A stretch of DNA of 25,563 nt from a virus. Where the stretch lies: positions 1-25,563 of IMG/VR virus record IMGVR_UViG_3300048588_000094, one strand, 5' to 3'. The notes below the pieces were generated by a model. That model did no database searches. It saw only the letters and a program-made list of their open reading frames with translations, and was not told the DNA's origin. Below, piece after piece: positions 1 to 8,573 of this stretch. Position 1 is the first letter of the stretch. Each line of letters starts with the position of its first letter. Position numbers and translations under genes: made by a program.

Positions 1-127
1 TAGTAAGTATGTCAGCACATACCTCAATAAGCTCGTCTTTACTGCCAGCCGTCCAGCTTATGCCGAAACCTAAAACGTCAGACGTGGCACCACTACTGAT
101 AACCTGCCTAGACCCCGTATAATTGCC
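1..127. repeat. Left copy of 127-bp terminal overlap
   Basis: These bases are identical to the last 127 bases of the window. The tail gene reads in frame across the joint when one copy is removed, so this is a circular-genome overlap. The length of 127 equals a common assembler k-mer, which suggests an assembly overlap of a circular or circularly permuted genome and not a true phage terminal repeat. Confidence 0.95.
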
Positions 128-1615
128 ACCCATACCAGTAGTTACGTATTTGGCTGGGCGTTGCCCTACATAATCAACAGTGGCAAGTTGCACCTCGTTG
201 TTATATACCTTGCCGTCAAGACCGATACGAAAGATAGGTATACCGACAGGCAGTACGAGATTGAGTGTTGAGGTGTTGAGTTTGTCGGTGATCTCTACCT
301 GTATGTCCCACGCATAATTACGATCGAGTGCAGTAGGTACGTTGAAGTCGGTTACTGATACGTTACCAGCCGACGTCGAGCTTGTCTTGTTTACCCAGCT
401 ACCCCACGTGGCGTCGGTCGTCTTTTTATAGCGGTATCGTACACCTGTTGAGGTATTGACGGTGTTTTTGTCGGTACCGCCGATCGTAAGCCTTGAGATA
501 ACCCCCTCGATATGAAAGTTTGTAGATGTCTCAAAGTTATTTACACGTTGGGCGGTAGCGGTTACTTGAGGTACGACGTAAGGCAAGACGTGTACTGTCA
601 GAGGTACGGTTGTGCTGTTATTTCGGCTGTCGATTGCTTTTACGTTTAGCGTAGCGTCGGCGTTGATACCCAGCGTGCCGAGGTTCTGGGCTATATTGCT
701 GGTCGTATACGTTACGTCGGTGTTGATCGAGCCGATCGCCATATTATACTTTGTCATTGTCGCTTGTTTTTGGGCGACTGCTTTGTCGGCACTCAAAATA
801 TCGACCTCTAGTGTCGAGTAGCCTTGTATCAAGTACTGATCGTTGCCAGTGATAGCGGTTGTAGTGCTGTTTGCGTCCTTATAAGTGGCGGTAGTAAAAA
901 CAGGGTTGCCGTTTATGATCGTGATAGTGCGGTCGATCCACGTCCACTGATTTGCACCGCCGAGCGTATCGTGTACTACCAGTCGTAAAGTCGTTGATTG
1001 TACGCCTGCCATAGCAGACCGTATAGCGTTCAGCTCTGTAGTTGTAAGCGTCCACGTATAGCGACTACCTACCCCCGACCGAGGTGCAAGACCGCTAACA
1101 CCGAGCGACGGTAGCTCTAGGTATACGTCGACCGAGGTACCAGACGGGTTAGAAAACTCTACCCACGGGTTTGTTACTTCGTCATTTTGATTACCGCTTG
1201 CATTTGTGATCTGCGAGTGCAGAGGTATATTATCGAGCCACCACGAGCCAGACCCCGAGGTATTGACTGCACTTGTGTAGATACCAGCTTGTGCAGAGGC
1301 ACCGAAAGACCTGTTACCTGCACTGTCTGTATAGAGTGTCTTGCTACCAGACAAAATAGTCGTAGCACCAGCCCCGTAGACTTGTGTTTGCCCACGGCTG
1401 TAGCCCGTACCGTCGACGTTCATAGAGTTGTTGTAGCAGTACATCCAGTAGCCAGAGGCACCGCCGTAGCTTTTCAGCGTGTACGATATGTTGTGGTAGC
1501 CGACGCTACCCGATATACCTGCACCAGTACGCCACCACTCAAAGATCAGACGATCGAAGTAACTACCGCCACCTTGCCCACTTGGGGACGTTAGAAAATT
1601 ACCGCTAGTTGCCAT
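1..1615 (-). CDS. Large tail protein / tail fibre, N-terminal part (gene crosses circular joint)
   Basis: The ATG is at 1615, and the frame is open through base 1 and continues at 25436 down to a stop at 25183, giving about 622 residues in total. The start of the protein is rich in Gly, Ser, Tyr and Trp (motifs GQGGGSYFD and FEWWRTGAG), followed by repeated beta-type stretches rich in Thr, Val and Asn. This resembles the siphophage minor structural proteins of the DUF859 type known from streptococcal phages. It follows the tail endopeptidase-type gene and overlaps the preceding small gene by 11 nt, the usual place for a receptor-binding or tail-tip protein. The family assignment is from memory of composition and position. 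The host receptor cannot be inferred. Confidence 0.8.
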   Translation of the reverse strand, partial: MATSGNFLTSPSGQGGGSYFDRLIFEWWRTGAGISGSVGYHNISYTLKSYGGASGYWMYCYNNSMNVDGTGYSRGQTQVYGAGATTILSGSKTLYTDSAGNRSFGASAQAGIYTSAVNTSGSGSWWLDNIPLHSQITNASGNQNDEVTNPWVEFSNPSGTSVDVYLELPSLGVSGLAPRSGVGSRYTWTLTTTELNAIRSAMAGVQSTTLRLVVHDTLGGANQWTWIDRTITIINGNPVFTTATYKDANSTTTAITGNDQYLIQGYSTLEVDILSADKAVAQKQATMTKYNMAIGSINTDVTYTTSNIAQNLGTLGINADATLNVKAIDSRNNSTTVPLTVHVLPYVVPQVTATAQRVNNFETSTNFHIEGVISRLTIGGTDKNTVNTSTGVRYRYKKTTDATWGSWVNKTSSTSAGNVSVTDFNVPTALDRNYAWDIQVEITDKLNTSTLNLVLPVGIPIFRIGLDGKVYNNEVQLATVDYVGQRPAKYVTTGMGGNYTGSRQVISSGATSDVLGFGISWTAGSKDELIEVCADILT

Positions 1616-1919
1616 TTTCTAGCACCCCCAGCTCGGCGAGCCACGTAGCCACGGCGTCGACGAGTTTTTGCCCGTACGTCGGCTGTAGTTCTTTGGTTGG
1701 CACGTCTTTCAGTTGATCATCGAGGGGTAAACCCTCGCCCCATACAAAAAGCATACTCTCGACACCCTTGTAGTGGTCGGGGAAGTCAGCAGGGAAGTCT
1801 CGGGCGACGTCGGCGAGTAGGGTAGGGTAGTCGTTGAAGTGTTTGCCGTCGTAGCCCCACGACTGCATACTGCCGTCTGCGTAGTTTGCGTATATTTGTA
1901 GTTTTTCTGTGTCTTTCAT
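1605..1919 (-). CDS. Small tail-region protein of unknown function
   Basis: This encodes 104 residues if translation begins at the ATG at 1919 (MKDTEKLQIYANYADGS); an in-frame ATG nine codons upstream lies in the promoter and is less likely. The protein is acidic and aromatic-rich, with no recognised domain, signal or membrane segment. Its end overlaps the start of the large tail protein by 11 nt (ATGGCAACTAG), implying coupled translation. A perfect TATAAT lies exactly 6 nt before the chosen ATG, so its mRNA may be leaderless, adding a local promoter for the tail-fibre gene. It sits between the tail endopeptidase-type gene and the fibre gene, so a tail-tip or fibre-assembly role is an inference only. 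Confidence 0.7.
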   Translation of the reverse strand: MKDTEKLQIYANYADGSMQSWGYDGKHFNDYPTLLADVARDFPADFPDHYKGVESMLFVWGEGLPLDDQLKDVPTKELQPTYGQKLVDAVATWLAELGVLENGN

Positions 1920-1925
1920 AGCCCT

Positions 1926-1931
1926 ATTATA
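1926..1931 (-). promoter_or_regulatory. -10 box TATAAT, leaderless geometry
   Basis: A perfect TATAAT ends 6 nt before the ATG at 1919, so the expected transcription start falls on the A of the ATG. No good -35 box is evident. It lies at the end of the upstream tail gene. Confidence 0.5.
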
Positions 1932-1935
1932 CCCC

Positions 1936-3603
1936 TTATGCCTCATCTAGTTTCACAAACGCCCAGCCTGCCTGTGTACCCGTAGGTATAGGCACGATCT
2001 TGATAGGCGTCATTTGTATTTGCTCTCTGGCGTTCAATTTTGCTATGTCTGTTACGTCTCGGTCGATACTAAAGACCTCTTGCTCGGTGCCTGATATGGT
2101 ACTGAAAGCAGACAGACCATTGACGGGGCTTATTTCGAGGCGGTCGCCGTTCGGGTTTGTCAAAACTATGCCGTCTTGGTCGATTTGCCCGACCTCGTTG
2201 CCGAACTCGTCGTAAAGCTCGATCAGACCGTTATTGCCCTCGTAAAAACCGAGCCGTAAGCTACCGCCTTTGATACGATCTGCCACTAGGTTGATCACGT
2301 TTATCTGTTGCATATCGAGGGTGCCGTCGATCTGCCACGCAGAGGTAAACGTACCGCCTATGCCCGACGTACTAAAGCCGATACCGCCCGAGTTGATACG
2401 CATTACGTTTGTAGCGTCCTCTTTTGGCAGTGCGTCGACTACAAGTATCTCGTCGCCGTCGTAGATCACGTACGAGTTGCCCAGTATGCCGTTGATAGCG
2501 AGCGTAGCGTCTTGCAGGGCACTATTAAAGGCAGACGTAACGCCAGCCTGCACCTGCTCGGTCGCAGTGTCGATCGCCGACTGTGTATTGTTGACTAGGT
2601 TTGATAGTTTCGGGTTGAAGTTGCCGAACTCGACCTTGTCTACACGCTCTGCGATCGCATTGTACTCGATAGCGATTACGTTTGTTTCGAGTGGCACCGT
2701 CAAGCGTGGGTGATTGACACGTATAACGTCGCCGATGTCGGTTATGCCCTCGATAAAAGCCGAGAAAGAATAGTTTACTTTCGGGTAGTGGTTTTCAGCT
2801 AGGTAGGTAGTGGCTTGTGCGAGCAGATCAGACTTGAGGGCGTCGGTATATGCCGTCTCGTCGAGCACGCCTGCGTCGTCTCGGTAAGCGTCAGGGTCTA
2901 CGTCGTTTTGATTGAAAGAAACGACCTTGCTGTAGGGTTTAGGGTAGTCGGTAGGGTTATTTTCGACGTATACGTCGTCGAGCTGTAGCCCGTCTTTGCC
3001 TACAGGTAGCACTTTCGTACAAACATCGTCCCAGTTGTCGCCGATTGCGTAGTCGGTGATGTTCTTGCCATAGGCGATCGTTACGCCACGGTCTTGACCG
3101 ATCACTGTACGCAAACCTATGTCCCAGTTGTCGAGGTCGAGGTGTCCACCCCAGCGATCGACGACCGATAATACCGCCGTGTAGAGGTCTTTGCGTACAA
3201 TACGCAGAGACGTCGTCGTAGTAACGTCAGATATGGTAGTAAACGGCGAGGTTTGATCTGTAGCCGTATTGAGGTGGTCGAGGGCGTAGTTTGCGTCATT
3301 GACCACTACGTAACTGTCCTCGATCAGGTAGCCTTTACTGTCGTAAAACAGGTGATACGCCTTGATGTCGACTTTCGTACCCTTTACCTTACTGGTAGCA
3401 ACTCGAAAGCCCTGCCGACCCCACGGGGTGTCGACGGCGATAATATAATCACGTATATAGAGGTGTGCATTTACAGAGGTATCACGCAGATCGAGGTAGT
3501 AGTCGCCGTTGTCCTCTTTTCGTACCACTGCATAGAGTGGCTGTAGCACTTTCAAGCCTAGCGTAGTGAAGTCTGTAGCGGTATCGTTGAAAAGTATGAT
3601 CAT
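1936..3603 (-). CDS. Tail-associated protein, prophage endopeptidase-type (Tal)
   Basis: This encodes 555 residues from the ATG at 3603, which overlaps the distal-tail stop as ATGA and has AGTAGG 5 nt upstream. A GTG two codons earlier overlaps that ribosome site and is less likely. The first 350 or so residues have the look of the gp27-like hub / endopeptidase tail family (early strands, then motifs such as PVGKDG and LAENHYPKVNYSF). A helical segment follows (SAIDTATEQVQAGVTSAFN), and then a beta-rich C-terminal stalk with short Gly/Asn/Asp repeats. In siphophages this protein forms the tail tip below the distal tail ring and often carries wall-degrading or receptor-contact domains. No catalytic motif can be identified by eye, so activity is not claimed. 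Confidence 0.85.
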   Translation of the reverse strand: MIILFNDTATDFTTLGLKVLQPLYAVVRKEDNGDYYLDLRDTSVNAHLYIRDYIIAVDTPWGRQGFRVATSKVKGTKVDIKAYHLFYDSKGYLIEDSYVVVNDANYALDHLNTATDQTSPFTTISDVTTTTSLRIVRKDLYTAVLSVVDRWGGHLDLDNWDIGLRTVIGQDRGVTIAYGKNITDYAIGDNWDDVCTKVLPVGKDGLQLDDVYVENNPTDYPKPYSKVVSFNQNDVDPDAYRDDAGVLDETAYTDALKSDLLAQATTYLAENHYPKVNYSFSAFIEGITDIGDVIRVNHPRLTVPLETNVIAIEYNAIAERVDKVEFGNFNPKLSNLVNNTQSAIDTATEQVQAGVTSAFNSALQDATLAINGILGNSYVIYDGDEILVVDALPKEDATNVMRINSGGIGFSTSGIGGTFTSAWQIDGTLDMQQINVINLVADRIKGGSLRLGFYEGNNGLIELYDEFGNEVGQIDQDGIVLTNPNGDRLEISPVNGLSAFSTISGTEQEVFSIDRDVTDIAKLNAREQIQMTPIKIVPIPTGTQAGWAFVKLDEA

Positions 3604-4289
3604 AGCCACCTACTGTTAGGCGTTATAGTTACTGTCGCCGTACCCGTCCAGCCTATATCACTACTACCAGCAGGTAACACGGCAAAATTGCCTACTACTT
3701 TGTCATTTTGCGAGCCTGTACCGTCGTATGCCTCGACGTTTTCACCGTCTAGGTAGATTTCGCCCGAGGCAGGTATCGTAACAGTGGCAAAATCTTGCCC
3801 GTCAACGTCTAAAGTGATCACGTCGTCGGGTGTACCCTCTACTTTGATCAGTGGTTTGCTGTCCTCGTAGCCCTGATTTACGACTGTCAGTGGGCTAGTA
3901 CTGCCCGAGACGTTGCTTTCAGTTACGAGTTTCTTATACGGCTGTACCGTCCACTTTACCTTTGCAGTGCGGTATCGAATAAGGGCGTCAAAGTCGATCT
4001 GCGAGGTGATACGACCCCAGTACTTCTTTGTAGGCTCGTTTGCAAAGATCACCCAGCCCTCGCCACTGAAAAAGTTAGCGATTGCGTCGACGTCATAGCT
4101 ACCGTGTAGCCCGATCGTCGCCTCTTTGACGTAGGTATCATAGCCGAGGTAGTTTACGACGTCCCCGTCTCTACCGTCGACGTCGATACTCTCGGTTTTG
4201 CGTGGTGCACGGGTGATCGTAGGCTGTTCACTGATAAGCAGACCCGTTATAGTGTCGCTATCTACGCCCTTGAAAGTGACTTTACCCAT
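3600..4289 (-). CDS. Distal tail protein (Dit)
   Basis: This 229-residue protein has the phage-tail family N-terminus: a short beta start, then TITRAPRKTESIDVDGRDGD, a conserved feature of Sfi21/SPP1-like distal tail proteins, followed by GLHGSYDVDAIANFF and the WTVQPYKK segment. It would form the hexameric hub joining the tail tube to the tip. Its start overlaps the end of the tape-measure gene by 8 nt, and its stop overlaps the next ATG as ATGA, so the three genes are translationally coupled. Length and position fit the family well. Confidence 0.9.
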   Translation of the reverse strand: MGKVTFKGVDSDTITGLLISEQPTITRAPRKTESIDVDGRDGDVVNYLGYDTYVKEATIGLHGSYDVDAIANFFSGEGWVIFANEPTKKYWGRITSQIDFDALIRYRTAKVKWTVQPYKKLVTESNVSGSTSPLTVVNQGYEDSKPLIKVEGTPDDVITLDVDGQDFATVTIPASGEIYLDGENVEAYDGTGSQNDKVVGNFAVLPAGSSDIGWTGTATVTITPNSRWL

Positions 4290-6525
4290 ATAGTGCCCCC
4301 TGTACTGTGTTTGTTACGAAAGTACCGACCTTTTGATCGTCTAGCTCTATTTTAACAGACTTAAAGCCCTCGACGACTGCCTTTGATAGGTTGTCGATAT
4401 TGAGTGCACTAGCGAGGCTGTTGCTGTCGGCGACTTTGCTTGCCAGACCCGTATTGTTTAGCTCGACAGACGTGTCAAACTTGGTCGGTATCGCCTTTTG
4501 CATATCTTTTGTTACGCTGTCCATACTGGCGGTAAAGCCCTCACCGACACCGAGACCGAGGTTTACACCGATTTCGTCTCTAAAGAGTGTCGACGGCGAG
4601 TGTATGCCGAAAAAGCCCTTTATGCCGTTGAGTACGGACTGCCCGAAACCTTTGATCTTGTCCATAATCCAGCCCGTTACGTTCTGTATACCCTGCCAGA
4701 GACCCCGTATAAGGTCGCCACCGACAGAGGCGAGCGAGCCGACGCCTGCTTTGAGACCGTTTACCAGTGCAGAGATGATCTGCGGTACCGCCTGTATAAG
4801 GGCAGGTATCGCTTGTATCAAACCACCGATCACGGCGATTATAAGCTGTATACTCGCCTGTATGATCAGCCGTAGCATAGTCGGGTTTGTCAGAGTGGTT
4901 ATAAGCGTGTTGATGATCTGCGGTATATAGCCGATCAGTTGCGGTAGGGCGTTTGCAAGCCCTTGCACGATCGCTATAAGCAACTGTATACCTGCAAGTA
5001 TGATCGCAGGCAGATTTTGCACCAGCGTCGTGATGATCGTCTCGATTGCAATAACGATCTGGGGTATAAGCTGGGGTATAGCCTGTGCGATACCCGTGAT
5101 CAAGCCCAGTAGCACGTCGATACCTGCCTGTATGATCATAGGCAGGTTTGTGATCAGTATATTTACGAGCTGGGTAAGCAGTTGTACGACTACAGGTACC
5201 AGTTGAGGCAGTACCGTAACGATCGCACCGACAAGACCCTGCACCGCCCCGATCAGTGGGGGCAAAATAGTGGTGATGATCGTCGGTATTTGCTCGATTA
5301 TGCCCTGTGCGAGCGAGCCGATACCCTCTACGATACTCGGTAGTATTGCAGTTACGTTTGTAGCGAGGTTGCCGACACCCTCAAGTAGCCCGTCGATCGC
5401 TTGCTGTATCTGTTCGTTGTTGCCCGTGCCGAAACTGGCTAGTACGTTTTCCCAGCTAGCCTTTACAGAGTTGAAACTACCCGATATGGTACTCGACGCC
5501 TCTTTTGCAGTGGTGCCCGTGATACCTAGCTCGGTCTGTGTCTTGTGTATTGCCTCGATCAGCTTGTCGAAAGGTATGTCTTTGACGTTTTCAGCCGTCG
5601 CCTTAAAGCTCGACCCCATAACACCGCTATTGTTGACCAGTCGTGCCATTTCACCAGCCGTACCACCGTAGCCCAGCTTGAGGTTGTCAAGCATAGTAAA
5701 GTTGTCTTTCGCAAAACCTTGATAGGCGTTTTGTATAAGCGATACGTCGGTGCCCATTTTGTTAGCGTTGTCGGACATATCGACGACTGCCGTGTTTGCG
5801 ATCTCGGTTGCTTTGGCAGTATCACCGCCTAGACCCTGCAAGAGGCTCGCAGAAAATCCCGTTACGGTTTCCATATAGGCATTTGCCGACAGACCTGCCG
5901 TTTTGTACGCCTCATTTGCGTAGGTTTGTACCTGTTTCGAGCTGTCCTTAAAAAGTGTCTCTACACCGCCTACAAGTTGCTCGTAGTCTGCAAACGCTTT
6001 GACGCTGTCCTTGACCATATCAACGACACCCGAGCCGATCGCTTTGATCGCCGAGCCGATCGCCTTTACACCTGCTACGATTGCGTCGCTAGCGAGGTTT
6101 GCTTTCAATACGTCGCCGAAAACTGAGACTTTTTTGCCCGTGCCGTCCATTTCAGAGCCGAGACTGCCCGTTTCTTTGCCCGTGCTGTTTAGCTGGGTCT
6201 CCATTTTGTTGAGGTTGGCGGTCGCATTGTTGATCTGTATTTGCAGTTTCTTGCTACTGTCGCTTGCCTCGCCGTTTTGCGAGTTGCTGTCGGCTAGTGC
6301 CTTATTGAGGTCTTGTAAACGGGCACGCTGGTCGGCGATCGCCTTGCTTAAAGCCTCTTTTTTGGCTTTGTCGGCGTCGCTAGCACTGGCAGACTTGTCG
6401 GTAGAGGTCGCCATAACTTTCATTTCAGACGACATAAGTCGCATATCGCTAGTGATGTCTTTTAGAGCCTTGCGGTAGTCGCTCTCGCCCGTAAGTTTTA
6501 TGCTACCGCCGAAAGTATTTGCCAT
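4282..6525 (-). CDS. Tail tape-measure protein
   Basis: This is the longest gene, at 747 residues. The N-terminal 140 residues are helical and charged (Ala/Lys/Asp/Ser-rich coiled coil). An Ala/Gly-rich hydrophobic region follows, and then roughly residues 375-640 hold many repeated hydrophobic segments such as LPQLIPQIVIAIETIITTL and LPAIILAGIQLLIAIVQGL, spaced about 35-40 residues apart. The C-terminus contains FFGIHSPSTLFRDEIG, a motif common in tape-measure proteins (GIHSPS). The protein sets tail length and enters the host membrane at infection; by the usual 0.15 nm per residue rule, a tail near 110 nm is expected (inference). GAGGTAG lies upstream of the ATG. Confidence 0.95.
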   Translation of the reverse strand: MANTFGGSIKLTGESDYRKALKDITSDMRLMSSEMKVMATSTDKSASASDADKAKKEALSKAIADQRARLQDLNKALADSNSQNGEASDSSKKLQIQINNATANLNKMETQLNSTGKETGSLGSEMDGTGKKVSVFGDVLKANLASDAIVAGVKAIGSAIKAIGSGVVDMVKDSVKAFADYEQLVGGVETLFKDSSKQVQTYANEAYKTAGLSANAYMETVTGFSASLLQGLGGDTAKATEIANTAVVDMSDNANKMGTDVSLIQNAYQGFAKDNFTMLDNLKLGYGGTAGEMARLVNNSGVMGSSFKATAENVKDIPFDKLIEAIHKTQTELGITGTTAKEASSTISGSFNSVKASWENVLASFGTGNNEQIQQAIDGLLEGVGNLATNVTAILPSIVEGIGSLAQGIIEQIPTIITTILPPLIGAVQGLVGAIVTVLPQLVPVVVQLLTQLVNILITNLPMIIQAGIDVLLGLITGIAQAIPQLIPQIVIAIETIITTLVQNLPAIILAGIQLLIAIVQGLANALPQLIGYIPQIINTLITTLTNPTMLRLIIQASIQLIIAVIGGLIQAIPALIQAVPQIISALVNGLKAGVGSLASVGGDLIRGLWQGIQNVTGWIMDKIKGFGQSVLNGIKGFFGIHSPSTLFRDEIGVNLGLGVGEGFTASMDSVTKDMQKAIPTKFDTSVELNNTGLASKVADSNSLASALNIDNLSKAVVEGFKSVKIELDDQKVGTFVTNTVQGALYG

Positions 6526-6526
6526 A

Positions 6527-6865
6527 TTACGCTACCTCTTTCTCAAACTCTAGCAAACGGTGGTAGAGTTTCGTGTCGGTGTCGTAGGTATCTTGCCCTC
6601 GACCCTTGTAAACCCAGCCTGCGTCGATAAAAGCCTGCTTTATTTGTGTTGATAATACTAGGTAGTCGCCTTTGCTGTATAGGTCGATGTCCCACGCCTC
6701 GACGTACTCTAGCGGTACGTTGTCCCCAGACAAGCCGACACCCTCGTTAGTCGGCGAGTAAACCGCAAAGGTGTCGGCTTGTCCGTCAAAGTGCAACAGT
6801 GCAATAGGCAGGGCGTTACCGCCTACCGTTATTGTCTCTAGTATTGTTTTTACTTGGTCGTTCAT
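6527..6865 (-). CDS. Tail completion / minor tail protein (gp11-like)
   Basis: This 112-residue acidic protein has the pattern of the tail-terminator family in Sfi21-like phages: a helical N-terminus, then a WDIDLYSKGDY motif and a final helix after AGWVYKGRGQDTYD. The WDIDLYSKG segment is the family's most recognisable part. It follows the HK97 gp10-like gene with a TAATG stop/start overlap and directly precedes the tape measure. It would cap the tail tube at its head-proximal end. The identification rests on motif and position, without an alignment. Confidence 0.75.
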   Translation of the reverse strand: MNDQVKTILETITVGGNALPIALLHFDGQADTFAVYSPTNEGVGLSGDNVPLEYVEAWDIDLYSKGDYLVLSTQIKQAFIDAGWVYKGRGQDTYDTDTKLYHRLLEFEKEVA

Positions 6866-7275
6866 TATTGCATACCCTCAAAAAGTCTTGGCTCTACACG
6901 ACGCATAGCACCCTCGATCGCCGATTTGTTGAAACTTTTGCGAAAGAAAGGTCGCTTTGCCTCGCCTCTTTTTGTACCTCGATCTCGTGCCGAGGCTATA
7001 AGTGGCACCGCCACGCCTCGATCGTTGTAGCCACTGAAAAGCACCTTTACGGCGACACCGCCGTCGCTGGGTGTTTTGTAAACTCGGGTCTTTTTCAGCC
7101 CTTGCTCTAGGCTACGGGTCGTCTTAAACGACGCACGCATATTTGATCGCATATTTCGCAGTACTACGTCGGCACCTGCGTCGACCATTTGACCGAAAAC
7201 GTCGTCGGCTTTGCCGTCTAGCTTTTCGATCTGGTGCAGTAGGTCGTTGCCTACCTCAACGTCAAAACGTGCCAT
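6865..7275 (-). CDS. HK97 gp10-like head-tail connector / tail component
   Basis: This 136-residue basic protein begins with a helix (DLLHQIEKLDGKADDVFGQM), typical of HK97-gp10 family proteins, and its middle holds basic patches plus the ETRS-like KTRVYKTPSDGG and KRPFFRKSFNKS segments. It is the third gene in a four-gene connector cassette, with a 1-nt gap from the head-closure gene and a 1-nt overlap with the next. In relatives the protein takes part in joining head and tail. Size matches the family. Confidence 0.85.
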   Translation of the reverse strand: MARFDVEVGNDLLHQIEKLDGKADDVFGQMVDAGADVVLRNMRSNMRASFKTTRSLEQGLKKTRVYKTPSDGGVAVKVLFSGYNDRGVAVPLIASARDRGTKRGEAKRPFFRKSFNKSAIEGAMRRVEPRLFEGMQ

Positions 7276-7276
7276 A

Positions 7277-7606
7277 TTACTGCTCTACCTTTCGTACTTG
7301 TAACTCGATCAGACCCGTGGTTTTCGCCTCGGCGTCGTTGATATAGACGATCGACCAGTCGTGCCCGTCGAAACGTACAATATCTTTGCGATCAAACGTA
7401 GCGGTCGGCTTGCGAAACTCTAGCCCTACGGTAGCGTCCTCGAAGTTCGAGCCACTTTGTACGATCGTATAGCCACGAGTACCGCTTGCTTTCGCCCACG
7501 CCTTGCAGACGACCGTTTCTGAGACGGTATCAAACCCGTTTGTGTTCGTATTTTTGGTACGTCGCACAATACTGATACGTCGGTTATAGTCGCCTGCGTT
7601 TTTCAT
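7277..7606 (-). CDS. Head-closure / head-tail adaptor (SPP1 gp16-like)
   Basis: This 109-residue protein opens with AGDYNRRISIVRRTK, the classic start of the phage head-tail adaptor family (a beta-barrel that begins with R-I-x-I). It continues with CKAWAKASGTRGYTIVQSG and ends with DWSIVYINDAEAKTTGLIEL, both family-typical. It would close the DNA channel below the connector ring. Its start overlaps the preceding stop by 4 nt with little ribosome site, so coupled translation is likely. Confidence 0.9.
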   Translation of the reverse strand: MKNAGDYNRRISIVRRTKNTNTNGFDTVSETVVCKAWAKASGTRGYTIVQSGSNFEDATVGLEFRKPTATFDRKDIVRFDGHDWSIVYINDAEAKTTGLIELQVRKVEQ

Positions 7607-7956
7607 AGAAAGTTTACCCTGTGCATACCGAGTATGCTATCAAGCACTGCCTCGACCTGCCCCTTGTCAGTGTAAAAAGTGCGGTTGTCGTACTGATTTT
7701 GCACCAGTACGCAGATCGCCGTTACAAACTCTGGCTTACTGTCAAGCGTTGTAACGTCGCTCTCGTCGACGTCGGTAGTATCTGGGTCGTCGGCTGGTGC
7801 CGTAGCAGGCAAGCCAGTGTAGGACGTCAGAAAGCCCTTTGCAGACGCAAGCATAGTACCGAGTTCGTCGGTTAGCTCTGTGTCTGGGTCGTCGACACGC
7901 AGGTAGCTAGCAAGGTAGGCGGTTGTGATGTCGCTTACTTTTTCGATAACTGCCAT
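7603..7956 (-). CDS. Head-tail connector, HK97 gp6-like
   Basis: This 117-residue acidic, mostly helical protein matches the gp6/gp15-like DNA-packaging connector family. It has a first helix with YLRVDDPDTELTDELGTML, then AKGFLTSYTGLP, an acidic insert, and a C-terminal helix with LVQNQYDNRTFY, where the YDNR motif is typical. It would form a ring under the portal. AAAGGGA lies upstream of the ATG. It is the first gene of the connector cassette, here placed after the major tail protein and chaperones instead of directly after the capsid gene. Confidence 0.9.
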   Translation of the reverse strand: MAVIEKVSDITTAYLASYLRVDDPDTELTDELGTMLASAKGFLTSYTGLPATAPADDPDTTDVDESDVTTLDSKPEFVTAICVLVQNQYDNRTFYTDKGQVEAVLDSILGMHRVNFL

Positions 7957-7977
7957 AGTTTTGCTGTCCCTTTCTGG

Positions 7978-8199
7978 CTATAGCCACTCGTCTGATTTTT
8001 GCTGTTGCTCTCTCAGCTCTGCGTAGCTAGTGCCCTTTACTTTTATGTCGTGGTAGTTCTGAAAATGTTTATACAGACGATACCACTTGCCGAAAGTCAT
8101 ACGCCCTACCTCTTTGACCGTGTAACCTAGTTGCGTATGTCCGACGTATTCTATCCACGAGAAGTCGAGGCTACTGTCGTCGTCGTCGTGGACTACACG
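7978..8199 (-). CDS. Tail-assembly chaperone, -1 frameshift extension (GT part)
   Basis: This frame has no start of its own that fits. It is reached from the upstream chaperone gene by a -1 slip on A AAA AAC, giving a fusion of about 198 residues (125 plus 73). The extension begins RVVHDDDDSSLDFSWIEYVG and ends QQQKSDEWL; it has an acidic linker, then the WI-Y..HT..G.T..EV.RMTFGKW pattern seen in GT-type C-terminal domains. In lambda-like and Gram-positive siphophages the G and GT products bind the tape measure and guide tail-tube assembly. The frame is clean to its stop. Confidence 0.85.
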   Translation of the reverse strand, partial: RVVHDDDDSSLDFSWIEYVGHTQLGYTVKEVGRMTFGKWYRLYKHFQNYHDIKVKGTSYAELREQQQKSDEWL

Positions 8200-8573
8200 T
8201 TTTTTGAGGTATCGTCGCCCGTATCAGTAGCAGAGGCGATAGTCGCCTGCATAGCTTTCTGTACTTCGTCCTTGCCCCACGTGGTGATCAAGCGACCGAC
8301 TTGTCGCTCTGTGAAAGGTACCTTTTTCTTGTCGGCTGGCAGATCGTCGTTTTCGATTTCGACGCCCTCGTTCAACATAAACGTAAACCCTTTGATGAAA
8401 GCCTGCATATCAGGCTCGCCACCTCGGGTAGGGTGCTCGTCGTCGTCCTCTAGCAACTCTACCCACGCCGACACGCTACCGTACTCAGACTGTATTTGTG
8501 CCATTACGTTTAGGTTGAAAGCTAGCGTCGCCTCTTTTTCGCCCTCGCCGATCTTAAAGATTTTCTCTTGCAT
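8193..8573 (-). CDS. Tail-assembly chaperone (gpG-like, gp13 type)
   Basis: The 126-residue zero-frame product has the pattern of tail-assembly chaperones of Gram-positive siphophages: FKIGEGEKEATLAFNLNVMA near the start, YGSVSAWVELLEDD, then a helix with MQAFIKGFTFMLNEGVEIEN. It ends at TAG just after the slippery heptamer, so two products are expected, as in lambda gpG/gpGT. The gene overlaps the preceding small gene by 20 nt. Unusually, four connector genes separate it from the tape-measure gene it should serve. Confidence 0.85.
   Translation of the reverse strand: MQEKIFKIGEGEKEATLAFNLNVMAQIQSEYGSVSAWVELLEDDDEHPTRGGEPDMQAFIKGFTFMLNEGVEIENDDLPADKKKVPFTERQVGRLITTWGKDEVQKAMQATIASATDTGDDTSKNV
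8199..8205 (-). other. Programmed -1 ribosomal frameshift site A AAA AAC
   Basis: The last sense codons of the short chaperone read TCA AAA AAC GTG TAG, placing the canonical heptamer A AAA AAC in register 6 nt before the stop. A perfect 6-bp inverted repeat, CCACGA with TCGTGG, lies just downstream and could act as a stimulatory stem. The -1 frame continues open for 73 codons. Confidence 0.85.

Noticed and set aside
1-127. True direct terminal repeats of the virion DNA
   Set aside because: The length matches an assembler overlap and the copies lie in the middle of a gene, so circular closure explains them better.
1187-1594. Plus-strand frames over the tail, tape-measure and head genes (for example 1187-1594, 4391-4930, 9332-9910)
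   Set aside because: They are shadows of well-supported minus-strand genes, rich in Ser, Arg, Cys and Val, without ribosome sites or promoters.
4800-5300. DNA repeats in the tape-measure gene as a separate element
   Set aside because: They encode the repeated hydrophobic segments of the tape measure and need no other explanation.
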